Shown: piece by piece, positions 1 to 12,942 of the stretch
Layout: each line of letters begins with the position of its first letter
How positions within the stretch are numbered: position 1 is the stretch's first letter
Origin: Paulownia fortunei
Lineage: Eukaryota; Streptophyta; Magnoliopsida; Lamiales; Paulowniaceae
Direction of reading: 5' to 3'
Assembly: GCA_019321725.1 (NCBI GenBank)
Contig: CM033108.1
Coordinates: 11,922,060-11,986,059, forward strand
DNA length: 64,000 nucleotides
Notes under the pieces: model-generated
What the model was told of the DNA's origin: nothing
Seen by the model: the letters and a program-made list of their open reading frames with translations, nothing else
Databases searched by the model: none
Program-made: the position numbers and the translations under genes

Positions 1-944
1 AGCTCAGAAAAAGCAGCCCACTTATCACAGTACAAAAACTGTAAGTTCTATCATGACAGTTTTTAGTGTCTCTTTAAATATCAAACCATATTTCAATTTA
101 TAACCTCTCAAAACTTACATACATCACCTAAACTCACATATAAACACATATATTGTGAAATATATAGGTTTTAACGAAGTTGTTATGCATATATATAGCT
201 TTAAAGATAAAAATCAGCAAGTATACAATTTTTATCCCTAGTGATTTCTATTGTGATTTTGCAACTAAAATTCTGTCTTTTTTGGATTATAAGACCATAA
301 ATAACATTATAACATGATTATAAACAATAATAGAAGTTTTAGAAATCATAAACGCTCAAATAATTCAAGAATTAAAATCAAAAGAGTTAAGCTCACCTAT
401 GCATAATTTTAAGTTTCTACTTGCTCCTCCCTTGCTTTTCTTTACTTCCTTCACTCTTTTCTTTACTTGGAAGCATTTGAGAGAAACTTATAAAATTCAA
501 TATGGAGGTTTGGAATGTGAACAAGATCAAAAATGATTTTTGGTCATGGTTTAATGATAGAAATCAAGAAAGGTTGAGGTGGCAGCTTGAGGTAGCAAAG
601 CTTGAGGTGTCAAGTGGTGATTCAAATATGATGTTATACACACATTATACAGCTCTAATCTAGTATTTCCCATTATTTATTTATCTATTTATAACCTATG
701 TTAATTTTCATATAATTGAATAATAAATTATGCCCTAATTTCTTAATCGTTTATTCAATCTCCAAATTGATTGACATCCAATTTTTAAATAATTGTCTAG
801 TTTGCATTTCTAAAATCATATGCACATATGGACCTTGTACTATGACACTTAAATCACATTATATCATGTCCAATATGCCAACTATGTTAATTCATGGATG
901 TATACTTTTAAAATACCTCGATCTAATTGAATCAAATCATATAA
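1..944 (-). repeat. Tekay-like LTR fragment (family T1), cut by the window edge
   Basis: This stretch aligns with 7085-7990 in the left LTR of the Tekay element at 5641-15637, and with 14400-15350 in its right LTR. The shared opening is the cttatcacag-cacaaaaactg block. It keeps a segment of about 50 bp (near 185-235) that the 5641-8290 LTR has lost and the 12943-15637 LTR has kept, so it is an independent copy. It is interrupted at 945 by an LTR of a second family. No coding sequence is credible here. Whether a full element lies to the left cannot be seen. Confidence 0.75.
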
Positions 945-1015
945 TGCAACACCCCCACCACTAAATATAGATACTAATATAACAATAATTTTGGCAAGGT
1001 AGCACATGTGTGTGC

Positions 1016-1071
<56 letters not shown>

Positions 1072-3530
1072 CAACTATAGCACTTTGAGAAACAGTAAAA
1101 ATATTTTATCACATATAACCCTGTATATAGAAAAATCACCATTTATATAAAAATACAACACCTATCACTATCATGCTATTCTCCGACTTATTTACTATAA
1201 AATTTTAAGAGTTATATAGGACAAGACATCCCAAAGTTATAATACAATAGACTCAAAAATCAAAATAATAGTCTATACATTCAGAAGAAGTAAGGACATT
1301 TTTCATCTTGTAACCCTTTATATATAGACAACAATTTACACAATAATAATAATTGTAAAAATTAGAATATGCCTACAACACAACCCAGCAAGTTATCATC
1401 TATATATAGTGATCATTAGAAGTCTCTATGAGCTCCAACAACCAGCCTAGTAAGGCTCAGAGTCTCAAGTATCACCATGCTTACCTACAATGCATGAACT
1501 ACGTGATCTATGCTCAGTAAGTGAAAATCATGCATGTTGAAGAGATAATCTAACATATATGCAATACATCTCGATGAAATCATGCCAGAAATGCAAGCTC
1601 CTGAACCAAAATAGTTCATTCAAAATCATTTTCCATCACTGGGCCTTTGGCCTACCTATATAATAATCACATGGCCATAAAAAAATTAACTCAGTCCAGG
1701 GGCCATCTCCTGGGATCACTAGAGGTCCACCCCCTGTCTTCCCCTATGATCCTCCAGAAGTCTTCCCATCGATGGAGTCAATAAGGGCACAATTAAGTGG
1801 TCCATCCTCTGGTGACCATTAGAGGCACATCCTCTGTCAATCCCTATGATCCTTCGAGAAGTAACACTCGCGGTGCCCCAAAATATGTAATGGCCAACCA
1901 AAATATTTTCTTTTTGAAAATCATGTCTCAAATCATATCGTGCATGTAAGAACCTCAACTATACTCATATGCCATGCATGCACATGTAAATACTCATGAA
2001 TGGTACGTTCAATATGAAATGCAAGTCATCTTGCTCTCAACATGTTTCAAGAATCATAAAACTCTTAAGGTACATACTATACTTATCATCCAATCAATTT
2101 AAATATCATCAACACATTAGGTATAAATGCTTCAAGACATACTATGTTTATTACCTTTGATCGGTTGTGTGTTACTTCTAGATTTCTTAAGTATTACTCC
2201 CCAACCCTAAATGTGAAACAATCTATAAAAATATAGGATTTCAATCACCATCCTCAATTAACAAGCTCAGTATAATTAATGTAGTATAAAGATCTTGAAT
2301 ATCAATTTAATTAAACAACCTTACCACTTAGAAACTATAACCAAATACAACTTTCTACGCACCTTTGTTACACATCTTAAATGTATACTAACCTCACTAA
2401 ATTGATGTATTATAACTCTTATAACATCGCCCTAAATGTTAGGCATCAAATGCACCACATCTATGCTGGAACATGTTAATGAACCAAATGGGATATATTC
2501 ACAACTTTACATTTTCTTGTTGCCACATTAATTTGCATGATGATTTTGACACTGTTAGACATATTCATTCACTCCTGAATTTTCATCACACTTAGAAAAC
2601 ATGAAAAACAATGTAACCATGTCAAAGAATGGCTAAAACTCACGGATATAGCTTCCAAAGTTCAGCTAGAGTGATAATTGTGGGCACTTCATGACATTAA
2701 TGGTTCTAACATCCTTAAGTACATTCAATCACTCTCCAATTTTTATCACACTTTGATAACATATATATAGAAACAACCAGGTCATAGTCTTTCCAAAACT
2801 AATGTATTTAATGCTGTAAAACCAATCCCCTTCACATAGGACATAATCTAAAATTCAATGGAGATAGTTCTGAGCATCTCTTTAATTATCATACCATATT
2901 TTAATTCCTAACTTATCCAAACATAAATACATAATCTTAACTCCTATATAAACACATTAGTGATGATAAATATATAATTTACCCAAGGTTTCTTGCATTT
3001 TTCAAGCTCAATAAATTAGGAATCAGCATATACACAGATTCTACCCCTTAGTGGTTCTACTATGTGTTTGCAACCACAAATCATTCTTTTATGCATAATA
3101 ACCCTATATATTACCTCTATCATCATCATGAAAAATATAAGAATCTTAATAAATCACAAAACCCTCGACTAATATAAAACTTGATGTCAAAACTACATAT
3201 GAACCTCACCTATGCCAGTTTCAACTTCTACTTGTGATTACTATTTCCTTTTCCTTTATTTTCCCTTTTCTATCACTTGGAATCAATTAGGACCAACTTA
3301 GAGAGATTTTGACATGAGTTTAGAACCTAAAAATGACTGAAATTGGTTGAAGGTCGTGGGTAAATGGCTAAGAATGAAAGAAAGCTTGAGGTGGCACTTG
3401 ATGTGCTATCTTAAGCTTGGAAGCAAGCATGAGATGGCAAGTTGTGGTATAAATATGACCTTTCACCCATATTTCAAGTCTAGATCAGATGTGTCTTACT
3501 ATACATTAATTTTATTGCATCCTATTATTT
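945..3530 (-). mobile_element. Solo or truncated LTR of a second Tekay-like family (T2-A)
   Basis: It begins with TGCAACACCCCCACC, the degenerate form of the TGTAACACTCCCACC terminus seen at 18937. It follows the copy at 18937-21553 for its whole length, then similarity stops abruptly near 3530. About 510 bp present at the right end of the 18937-22065 copy are missing here. In element orientation (minus) the lost part is the start of the LTR. The target is a T1-family LTR (1-944). Because the right end is gone, no target duplication can be tested. Confidence 0.75.
1021..1067. repeat. (TA)n microsatellite
   Basis: An uninterrupted TA run of about 23 units close to the T2-A LTR terminus. The same place in the 18937 copy has only a short TA run (about 19013-19023), so the tract expanded in this copy. 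Confidence 0.95.
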
Positions 3531-4080
3531 TTTATTTGTATCCAATTTAATAATACAAATATAAGAAAATGCATGGACTGATAAATTTTCTATGGTATAC
3601 TTTAATATTAAACTTATGAATAAATTATAATTCACTTTAATGTTAAATAACTATATGATATATTTCAAAGTTGTTTAATAATTTAATATAGCTTTTTATA
3701 CATTTTTAATTGTTAAATGATAAATGTATCTAAATTATTTGAGTGTTTATTTTTAATTTTAGCACTTAATATAAAATAACTGATGATTCGTACATTTTCA
3801 TACAGTTTATTATTTTTAAAATGCATTTTTGTAGTCAACTTATTAAAACTTCCTATACTTTTATTAGAAATACGCTTTTACAAGAATGCATGGCATAAAA
3901 GAATTTTTAGTTTAAAGAGCATAAGGATAAGGAAACTATTTGAAGTGAATACACACATAAATTCATATAAATTTAGAACAGTCAATGAGTTGGATTTTAA
4001 TTTGAATTTAGAATTTGCTTCAAATTTTCAGACATAAAACACTTTCCTTGAAAAGTTCATCATTACTAAAGCTCTTCTTC
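3531..4080. other. Unassigned AT-rich segment
   Basis: It lies between the broken T2-A LTR and the broken end of the MULE. An open frame at 3783-4037 encodes 84 residues, but I recognise no family in it on either strand. It is probably intergenic sequence or an eroded transposon part exposed by the deletions that removed the ends of both neighbours. Confidence 0.4.
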
Positions 4081-4082
4081 CT

Positions 4083-5331
4083 GCAACAACTAGTAATACA
4101 ACAATTAGTAATACTCCTCCGTGTGGACCTTTTAAGTGGTAACTATCTATACTAATTATATGCCTACAATTGGACAGAACCCTTTTTTCAATGCATCAAA
4201 ATAGATATAAAATCTACTAAACCTTTCCTCCCATTTATGCTCATTAGTTCCCAAAGTAATAGTGGACCCAGCGTTGGTTTTCCTAAACTCCTCATCATAG
4301 TCCCATAGTTTTGAGTACTGGATGTCAGAATTGCCTTCAATCAGTTTCAAAACTTTTCTTTTGGCTATGTAGGCTTGATCCTTGGACACATAATATCTAA
4401 TTTCACTAATCATATTAAGCCTAAAACCCTTCACATTTCTTTTTGTGTCTGACTGAAATTTTTTAATGTACTTCTCACTCAACCAATTAATCTTTACAGT
4501 TTTAACATGGAATGTTTGTGGACATAAATGGTGAGGGTTAAAATCCCTGATTTGGATTGTAAACTCATCTTTCATCCTAAGTACATTTTTCCTCCATTCA
4601 TATTCCTCCCAAGCACATTTCACATATACTCTAATCTTGTCATTTTTTACAAATTTCAAAGTTCTTCTTGTTCTTATTGCATGAGATTGTACAGCTTTCC
4701 TAAACCCTGTCTTTGTCCAAATATCATACCTAGTTCTATTGTTGGGTCATATATCACAATAGTATTGAAAACTGGATGACTAGGGTCTTCTTCATCTTCA
4801 TCAGATACTCTATGCTCATTAAAGTCATTGTCATTATCAACCACATCCTCACTAGATTCACTTGAGTCATCACCCATGTTATTTGTATTGCCCGCCAAAC
4901 TTTCCCCTTCTACATTTTTTTTTCAAATAATGCATCATCATCATTAGTACTCTCACTTTTCATATCATAATCACTATCTAAAAAGGAATCAGAATCATTG
5001 AAATATTCACCATTGCCATCATTTTGAACCCTTACATTTCCCTGACCCATATCATGCTCCTCAATCCCATATCCCGCACATGCAACCCCAAAATTATCTA
5101 AACTAATGTGCTCACCACTATTTTCCTCACCTAAGCCCTCTGTAGTATGCTCTATACCACGATCACTAACTTTTGCCTCACCTATATCCTTACACTGCCC
5201 CAATTCAATGTGCTCATCACTATCTCCTTCACCCAACCTCCTTATATGAACCTCTACACAATGCTCACCATTATCTTCCTTACCTAAGCCCTCTATATGA
5301 TGACCATTAACATTTGCTGCTACATCCCTAT
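4083..5331 (-). pseudogene. MULE (MuDR-type) transposase, C-terminal half of the relic
   Basis: This is a Mutator-like transposase that would cut and rejoin transposon ends in the nucleus. Reading leftward, an acidic low-complexity region (5236-4910) is followed by the IELGMIFGQ block typical of the start of the MuDR DNA-binding domain. After that comes a long open stretch (4659-4156) with the family signatures LSEKYIKKFQSD, AKRKVLKLIEG and FDALKKGFCPIVG. After a frameshift near 4150 the reading continues as GIDSYHLKG, which contains the first Asp of the DDE triad, and then stops at about 4083. The remaining catalytic domain and the zinc knuckle are missing. Frameshifts near 4665 and 4905 also break it. 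The N-terminal part lies at 24919-25479, separated by the Athila-like insertion. Confidence 0.85.
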
Positions 5332-5640
5332 TGATAAGTTGGTTTTATACCAATAATTCATATACCTTTTGATTAACATTTAGTTTATTTTCAAGTGTTT
5401 TTATTACTTTTTATGCATTTAGTTTGAAATCTTGTAGGTAATGACAAAAAAGAGAAGAAAATTGAAAGAAACCAAAAATTTGATTGAAATGTTGAAAAAT
5501 CCGAATATCATGCTACTAATGATAGTTTTTGTATTTCAATCATAACTCTCTGCCCTCATATCATATTAATTTTATTCTTGATTTATTGGAAAATAAAGAA
5601 ATACATCTACAACTTTTATGTTTACTACAAAATCTAATTA
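5332..5640 (+). repeat. Athila-like left LTR, first part
   Basis: It matches the start of the right LTR at 23057 and of the solo LTR at 42172, from TGATAAGTTGG onward. It is cut at 5640 by the Tekay element and resumes at 15638. About 100 bp present at the corresponding place in the other LTRs (near 23365-23470) are missing across the junction, so a small deletion went with or followed the insertion. Confidence 0.88.
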
Positions 5641-8290
5641 TATAACACCACTACTCAACAACTATATATAATGTATTATTTGACATGATAGAACTTGTGT
5701 GTACATACGATGTTTTTTTGTGTAATACTTTAAGAAAAGATAAATAACTTTTTACACGCACAACTTTATTTAAAATACTTCCTCACATATGTTTTGTATA
5801 TAACAGGATCAATATTTATAAAAAAGCACAACACCCACAACGACCACAATATTTACATACTTGTTTACAGTAAAGTTTTAAAAGCGAAATATAGTACCAG
5901 TCTCAAAATATAATACAACAAACTTAGAATAACAAGCCAACAAAATAACCCAACAGGTCGTCATCCATGTACACACTACCTCAGATACCTGTAGGAGCTC
6001 CAATAGTTGCCCAACCAGCAAAAGATATTTCAAGCATCATCGTGCTCACCTACAATGTATAAACTATAACGCTCAGTAAGTAAATATTATGCATGTCAAA
6101 GAATAATCCAAAATATCAAGTCCTGCATATCAAAATGTTATGCCCACAATATAATTTCATGCATCAAAATATTTCTCTTAAAATCATTTCTTTCTTGGGC
6201 CCCTGACCAATACTACTATCCATGTACTGGAAAAGAACTCTTCACACTACCATAATCCAATGGTCAATAATGATATAAGCATACAAATCTATGCACGCGA
6301 ATCTGCAAATCCATGCATACAACTATGCAAATCCATGCATCTTTGGTGCACTAATAGTGGTCAACAAAATATTTTCTTTTTTTATAATCATACCGTGCAA
6401 TGCAAGATTTATCAAAATGCTTGTATATGATGCATGCATGTGCCAATGCCCATGTATGTATGTTCAATGGACATGAATGACAGTAATCCATGCCCTCTTC
6501 TATGCACATATTATCTATGATATTACATATAAATCATACATTTACTATGTCTATGCATTGTAGTTGCAAATGAATCTTTACTTACCTTTCACTTGGTTGG
6601 TGGCTTAGTCTAGATTTATTTAGTGTTCTTCTCCAACCTTAGATGTAAAATAGCCTGTAATATTACTCAACATCATGCACCATTCCCAATTTGGCAAGTT
6701 GAAAGAACAAAATCTATTACTAAAATATTAAACACCAAGCTATCTAGGTAACAATCAAGCTTTCATAAACTAGAACCCAATATAGTCCCTTAAATACCTT
6801 AATTTCTCATCTTAGATACATGTAAACATTATTTAATTGAAGTATTATCACTCTAATAGCATGTACGCAATTGTTAGAATTCAATAGCAATATGTTTAGG
6901 TTGAAACATGCTAAGTTATCAAATGTAACAGATTCACATTTATATATTTTCTTGCTGTCCAATTTAGTTGCATGCTCATTATAACATCCTTAAACATATC
7001 CAATCACTCCCAAATCTTTACCACACTTAGATAACATGTAGAGAAATGTAATCATAAAATATAATTAACTTAAATCACTGATTTACCACAGCAAAACCAA
7101 CCCACTTATCACAGCACAAAAACTGCAAGTTCTATCATGACAGTTTTGAGTGTCTTTTCAAATATCAAACCATATTTCAATTTCTCACCTCTCCAAACTT
7201 ACCTACATACCCTAAACTTATATATAAACACATATATGGTAAAATATATAGGTTTTAATGAAGTTTCTGTCCCTAGTGATTTCTATTTTGATTTTGCAAC
7301 TAAAAATCCTTCTTTTATGAATTATAAGACCATAAATAACATACCAACATGATTATAAATAATAATAGATGCTTTATAAATCATAAACCTGAAAATAATT
7401 CAAGAAGTTAAATCAAAAGCATGAGTTAAGCTCACCTATTCACAAATTTAAGCTTCTACTTGCTCCTCCTTACTTTTATTTGCTTCTTTCACTTTTTTGT
7501 TTACTTAGAAGCACTTGAGAGCAACTTCTAAAATTTAATATGGAGGTTTGGAAGGTGAAATAGCTCAAAAAATAGTTTTTGGTCGTGGTTAAAGAATATA
7601 AATGAAGAAAGGTTGAGTTGGTAGCTTGAGATGGTAAAGCTTGAGGTGGCAAAGTTTGAGGTTTCAAGTGGTGGTTCAAATATAATGTTACACACACCTT
7701 ATACAGTTGTAATCTAGTGTTTCTTATTATTAATTTATCTATTTACAATCTATTTTAATTTCTGTATGATCGGATAATAAATTTTACCCTAATTTCTTAA
7801 TCGTTCATTCGATCTCTAAATTAATTGGGATCCGATTCTTAAATGATTGACTTGTTTGCATTTCTAAAATCATATACACATATGAACCTTGTAATATGAA
7901 ACTTAAATCAGATTTTGTAATGTCCAATATCCCAAGTATGTTAATTTACAAATATATACTTTTGAAATAACTTGATCAAATCAAATTAAATCGTATAAAC
8001 TTTTGAGTGACACCTTTAACACTTCTAAAAATTATAATGTGTAACCTAGTAATATTCATCATATTGATACCTAACTTTCTTCTTATCCTAATATAGAATT
8101 GACCATTTAGGTTAGGGGATTCGATAATCAATGCCGTGTGAGAGCTTCAAAATTAAGTTTAACGATTAAGAACGCCGTATAAAATAAAATAAATTATATG
8201 ATGTCAATATAAATGAAAAGAACACGCAATTAACATGAAATGCATGAATCATAATTGGTCAGGTGAGTAGTGAGAGGCTGGAGTATCACA
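5641..8290 (-). repeat. 3' LTR of the Tekay element
   Basis: It runs from TATAACACC (plus strand, the degenerate LTR end) to GAGTATCACA. The reverse complement starts TGTGATACTC. It pairs with 12943-15637 throughout, except that a segment of about 50 bp is missing near 7266. A cluster of CATGCA and ATGCAAAT motifs lies at 6290-6345. Confidence 0.9.
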
Positions 8291-8303
8291 TCCTCTGCTC
8301 CTT
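8291..8303 (-). promoter_or_regulatory. Polypurine tract of the Tekay element
   Basis: The minus strand reads AAGGAGCAGAGGA directly before the 3' LTR start. This is the expected place and composition for the plus-strand DNA primer. Confidence 0.85.
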
Positions 8304-8333
8304 ATAAAAAGTTCATCCATGAAATTTCACTTA

Positions 8334-8423
8334 TCAAAAAAGTTTAGGATACTTAGTTCTCATTTTATCCCCCTTCTCCCAAGTGGCCTGTTCTGCTGAT
8401 TGGTTTCTCCATAACACTTTAAC
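8334..8423 (-). other. Chromodomain coding segment of the Tekay integrase
   Basis: The last 29 or so codons before the polyprotein stop read as the C-terminal half of a chromodomain, with the VLWRNQ and ATWE signatures of the group used by Tekay elements. In the family this domain directs integration toward heterochromatin. It is out of frame with the nearby integrase pieces because of later indels. Confidence 0.8.
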
Positions 8424-9061
8424 AAATGAAATCTGTTTATTTCTTAGCTATTTCACTTCCCATAATAAAATTTGTACATGCTTTTCTTCGTTGTTCAAAT
8501 CTACCTTTAATTCCACTAGTTCATTCTTCGAAATGTGAGAGGGATTAGCAATATATTTCCATAGCATAAACACATGAAATATACTGTGTCTTTAGGACAT
8601 AGATGCCGGCAGATCTAGTCTGTAAGCAACATCACCAATTCTTTCAATCACAGAGAATGGGCCAATGTATCTGAGACTCAATTTCTCTTTCTTTCCAGAC
8701 CGCATGATGCCCTTCATTGGTGCTACTTTAAAAAATATCTGATCTCCTACCGCAAACTCTAGTGCCCTTCTTTGTCGATCTGCATAATTTTTTTATCAAT
8801 TTTGGGCAGTTTGCTTTCTTTGACAAATCTGTGATATGCTTCTGTCATCTCTCGAATCATATCTGGGCCCAAAACATTTTCTCACAAACTTCATCCCAGT
8901 ATCAAAGACCTACACTTTTTGTCATACAATGCTTTATAGAGAGCCATTCAAATTTTAGTCTGATAGCTTTTGTTGTACTAAAACTCCACCAAAGGTAGGA
9001 ATTTTTTACTCCACTGACCTTGAAAGTTTAATACACAGGCTCTGAGCATATCCTCCAACAT

Positions 9062-9560
9062 TTATATTGTTCGTTCAGATTGTCCATCCGTCTGAGGATG
9101 ATATGCTCTAGTGAATGATAATTGTGTTCCCAAAACTTTGTGTAAACTCCTCCAAAAAATAGACAAAAATCTCAAACCTCTATCAAAAAATATAGACAAT
9201 GGCATACCATAAAGTCTGACAATCTCCTGAACATATAATTGGGAATAGCGATCCATGGAATAGGTAGAACATATGGGAAGAAAATGAGCAGACTTGATCA
9301 ATCTGTCAACGATAACCCAAATAGCATCATGACCCTTAGTAGTCTTTGGTAAACTAGTTACGAAATCTATGGTGATGCTTCCCCATTTCCATTCTAGAAT
9401 GAGTAGAGGTTGCAAAGTCCCTACAGATCTTTGATGTTCGGCCTTTATCTGCTGACATGTTAGACATTGCTCCACCTACTGGGCGATGTCCTTTTTCATA
9501 CCCGGCCACCAATAATGCATTTTCAAGTCTCTATACATCTTGGTAGCCCTGGATGTACTG
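9062..9560 (-). other. Integrase segment of the Tekay element
   Basis: Reading leftward, the end of the HHCC zinc finger (YWWPGMKKDIA, then CLTCQQIK) is followed by the catalytic core. The core has WGSITIDFVTSLP (first Asp), FFDRGLRF (second Asp region, where a Ser-Asp-Arg is usual) and QTDGQSERTI (Glu). A TAG separates the finger from the core. The catalytic triad itself is recognisable. Confidence 0.88.
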
Positions 9561-10618
9561 AATAAGGGGTTGAATGTGTCTCTTTTAAAGTATCTTCCTA
9601 AATGTTATCAACATTTAGCATACAAAATCGCCCTCTAAATTATAAAATATAATTTTAGAGTCATCTCAAATTTAGGAGACTTCCCTACAGTAACATCTTT
9701 TCTCATATTAACAAGATATTCATCATCTCGTTGCCCTTATTTGATCCTATTAACTAGCGTAGCCTGAAGCATCAGGGCTGCCAACTTTGCCTTTATTATT
9801 CCTGTATATAAGATCTCTATATTCATTTATGCAACTTATTCAGTTTCGATTTCTGAATTAAAGCCATAGCTATTATACTTTGTGTGGATTTTTGGCTCAA
9901 TGTGTTAGCTACAATGTTGGCTTTACCGGGGTGGTAATTGATCACACAATCATAATCTTTTACTAGTTCCATCCATCTCCACTGCTGCATATTCAACTCT
10001 TTCTACGTGAAGAAGTATTTAAGGCTCTTGTGATCTGTATAGATCTTGCATCATTCAGCATATAGATAGTATCTCTATATTTTAAGCACAAATACAAGGG
10101 TAATTCTTTTCGTATTCTTTAAGTTGCCTGGTTGCATATGTAATTACTTTACCATTCTGCATCAGTATACATCCTAATCCATTCTTCAACACGTCACTAT
10201 AAATTACAAATCCTCCAGTACATTAATGGAATTGAGAGAATAAGTGTTGAAGTTAACCTCTTTTTCAGCTCCTGGAAACTTCACTCACACATATCCGTCC
10301 ATCTAAACGTCATCCTTTTTTTGGTTAATTGTATTAATAGCATAGCAATTTGGAAAATCCCTCTACGAATCTTTGGTAATATCCAGCTAAACCCACAAGA
10401 CTGCGCACCTCTATAGGATTAGTAGGCTGCATTCAGTTATTGATAGCTTCAACTTTACTTGGATCTACTCATATTTCCGCTCCTGATATAACATGTCCTA
10501 GGAATACCAGGCGATCTAACCAGAACTCACATTTCTTGAATTTGGCATATAACTGCTTCACTTTCAGGATCTCCAATACTTATCTCAAATGTGCAGCATG
10601 CTCTTCTTTTGTTGTGGA

Positions 10619-11196
10619 CTAAACTAGAATGTCGTCAATGAACACAATAACGAATTTATCCAAAAACTCCTTAAACACTCTGTTCATCTGATCCAAGAAT
10701 GCTGCTGGAGCATTAGTCAATCCGAACAACATCATAAAAATTTCATAGTGCCCATATCTTGTACTAAATGTCAGCTTGGGGATTTTTTCTTTCTTTATTT
10801 TCAGTTGATGGTACCCAAAGTGCAAGTCAATCTTTGAAAATATTGCGGCACCCTGAAGTTGGTCAAATAAATCATCGATTCTAGGTAACAAATACTTATT
10901 CTTAATTGTGACCTTGTTTAACTCTCGATAATCGATGCACAATCTCATGGTGCCATTCTTCTTACGTACAAACAGAATAGGTGCTCCCCAAGGTAAAAAT
11001 CTTGATCTGATGAATCCCTTGTCCAACAACTCCTGCAATTGTCTTTCAATTCTTTTAACTCCAAGGGAGCCATTCTGTAGGGATTTTTAGAAATTAGAGA
11101 TGTTCCTGGTTGTATGTCGATAACAAACTCTATTTCACGATCTGGTGGCAATCCCGAAAGATCATATAGAAATACTTTAGCATATTCCCGCATCAC
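10619..11196 (-). other. Reverse transcriptase segment of the Tekay element
   Basis: Two overlapping frames cover the fingers and palm. Visible blocks are [27 protein letters not shown] lead-in (here [15 protein letters not shown]), [13 protein letters not shown] and FIDDILV, the metal-binding YxDD-equivalent. A one-base shift near 11040 separates the two halves. This is the best preserved part of the element. Confidence 0.9.
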
Positions 11197-12923
11197 TGGT
11201 ATTTCACTAAAAGTTGGTAGGTGTTTTCCTCAATACTCATGACACTCACCAAGCACCCTTCACAACCAGCATCGAGTAATAGTTGTGCATTTACTGCTAA
11301 AATCATAGAGAATCTAAAATTCTTCATAATGCTAGCAAATGTGAAATGTCACTGTCTTTTCCTTAAAGTCGATAGTAGCGCTGTACTTTGACAGTCAATC
11401 CATGCCCAAAATGACATCGTAATCATTTATATCTAGCATAATCAGATCAACATATAATTCTCTACCTTCAATAGGTATAATACAAACTCTCAAAATTCGA
11501 TCGGTTTGTTTAGCATCTCCAGAGAGGACTGTATACTATAACTGATTTATGCTATATTTGGTATTCTACCTAGCCTCTTCATGTACTCAGTGGATGCAAA
11601 TAAATGCGTGGCTCCAGAATCAAATAACACAAGTGTTGGACACTAGAAATATAAAGTTTACTTGTCACCACTGATGGATTTGCCTCTGCATCCGCCTATT
11701 CATGATAAACATCCTGGTTGGTACATTCCTTTGGCCGATGTGATTTTGTTTACTTGGGCAAAATTTAGCAATATGTCCAAGCATTCCGTATCTAAAGCAC
11801 GTCCTGGTATCTGTAGAGCAGCCTCCAGTATGTCGATTGCCACATTTCTAACACATAGTTTCTTGCACCGGTGCTTTTCCTCATTCGACCTGTGGCCTCT
11901 TACTTCAACCTTCTTATTGTTGGTCTCGTTCTCCTTGAAATTTAAATCTATGCCTTTGTATTTAGACCAGCCTCTTTTCCCCATAGTCCATCTCTGTCCC
12001 TACTGTTTGAACTGCTGTCGAGCCTCATGTACACGAGCGATTCTCAATTCACTCTGTTCTGCCACTAGGGCCCTCTCAAACACCTGTGAAAATTTCACCC
12101 CTTAAGTACCCGCCATATTCATATCCCAATACTACTCCGGCCTCAAACCCTCTAGAAATCTCTCTACTTTTAATGTTTTAGTGCTGACCATATGCCTAGT
12201 AAAGCTGGACAGCTATTCAAATCTACGAATATATTCCCCAATAGTCATCGCTCCTTATCACAGTTATTTAAATTCGTTCATCTTCATCATGCAAACTAGG
12301 ACAGTAAAATATTTATTTTGGAATAACTCCTTGAATTTATCCCAGCTCATGGTGGTAATTTCCTCCATGCTGCTGATTGTATCCCACCAATGGCCCGCAC
12401 TACCGCAAAGCATAAAAGTGGCACACATTACCCTCTCATCTTCTAGCATCCTGCTATACTGGAACATGTTTTCCGGGGTCCTCAACCAGTCCTCTGTAGT
12501 AGTAGAGTCAATATCATCCTCAAATGTCAACAGATCCAGCCTCCTGAATCATTCTCCCACCATATATATATGTACTCCGCCTACTATTGGTTTACCTCCA
12601 CCCTCGGTTGCTCACTATCATCCCTCTGTCGAATCAGCTGTTGAATCTATTCAGATTGTCAATCAATCAACTTTGTTAACTGTTTAATCATGGTATCTCG
12701 ATCATTATCTAGGATGGGTGTCTCATTTCTTTATGCTCTGGTACCATCAATGCTCTTACCATGAGTTCTCATTATTTTGCAGCGCTGTTTTATACAAGTT
12801 TGACAACATATGGCCAATATAATTCATGAAATATGTAATGCAATATATGATAATGTAAAACTTAATGGTCTGCACTCCGCAAGTTCTAAGTTCGTGTACA
12901 TAGATAGTCTACAAAACCTCAAA

Positions 12924-12939
12924 CCGAGCTCTGATACCA
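12924..12939 (-). promoter_or_regulatory. Primer binding site, initiator Met tRNA
   Basis: The minus strand reads TGGTATCAGAGCTCGG, starting three bases inside the 5' LTR end. The first 12 bases match the complement of the 3' end of plant initiator methionine tRNA, the usual primer for Tekay and many copia elements. Confidence 0.92.
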
Positions 12940-12942
12940 CTC

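Larger units (their letters stand above)
8334..12700 (-). pseudogene. Tekay gag-pol polyprotein relic
   Basis: The polyprotein of the chromovirus, broken into many short frames. A gag core piece (12530-12264) carries AGHWWDT and WDKFKELFQNKYF. The zinc knuckle lies near 11860-11748 with one Cys changed to Tyr. The protease active site DSGATH is near 11645-11570. Reverse transcriptase (11196-10619) has FIDDILV, and RNase H (about 10110-9890) has the TDHKSLKYFF block. Integrase (about 9560-9062) keeps a CLTCQQIK zinc-finger half and HPQTDGQSERTI. The chromodomain at the C-terminus (about 8423-8334) reads VLWRNQSAEQATWEKGD and ends at a TGA at 8334-8336. Numerous stops and frameshifts mean no functional product. 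Confidence 0.9.

Noticed and set aside
11662..12687. Two long plus-strand frames (147 and 168 codons)
   Set aside because: They lie opposite the Tekay gag and zinc knuckle, whose minus-strand translation has clear family motifs.
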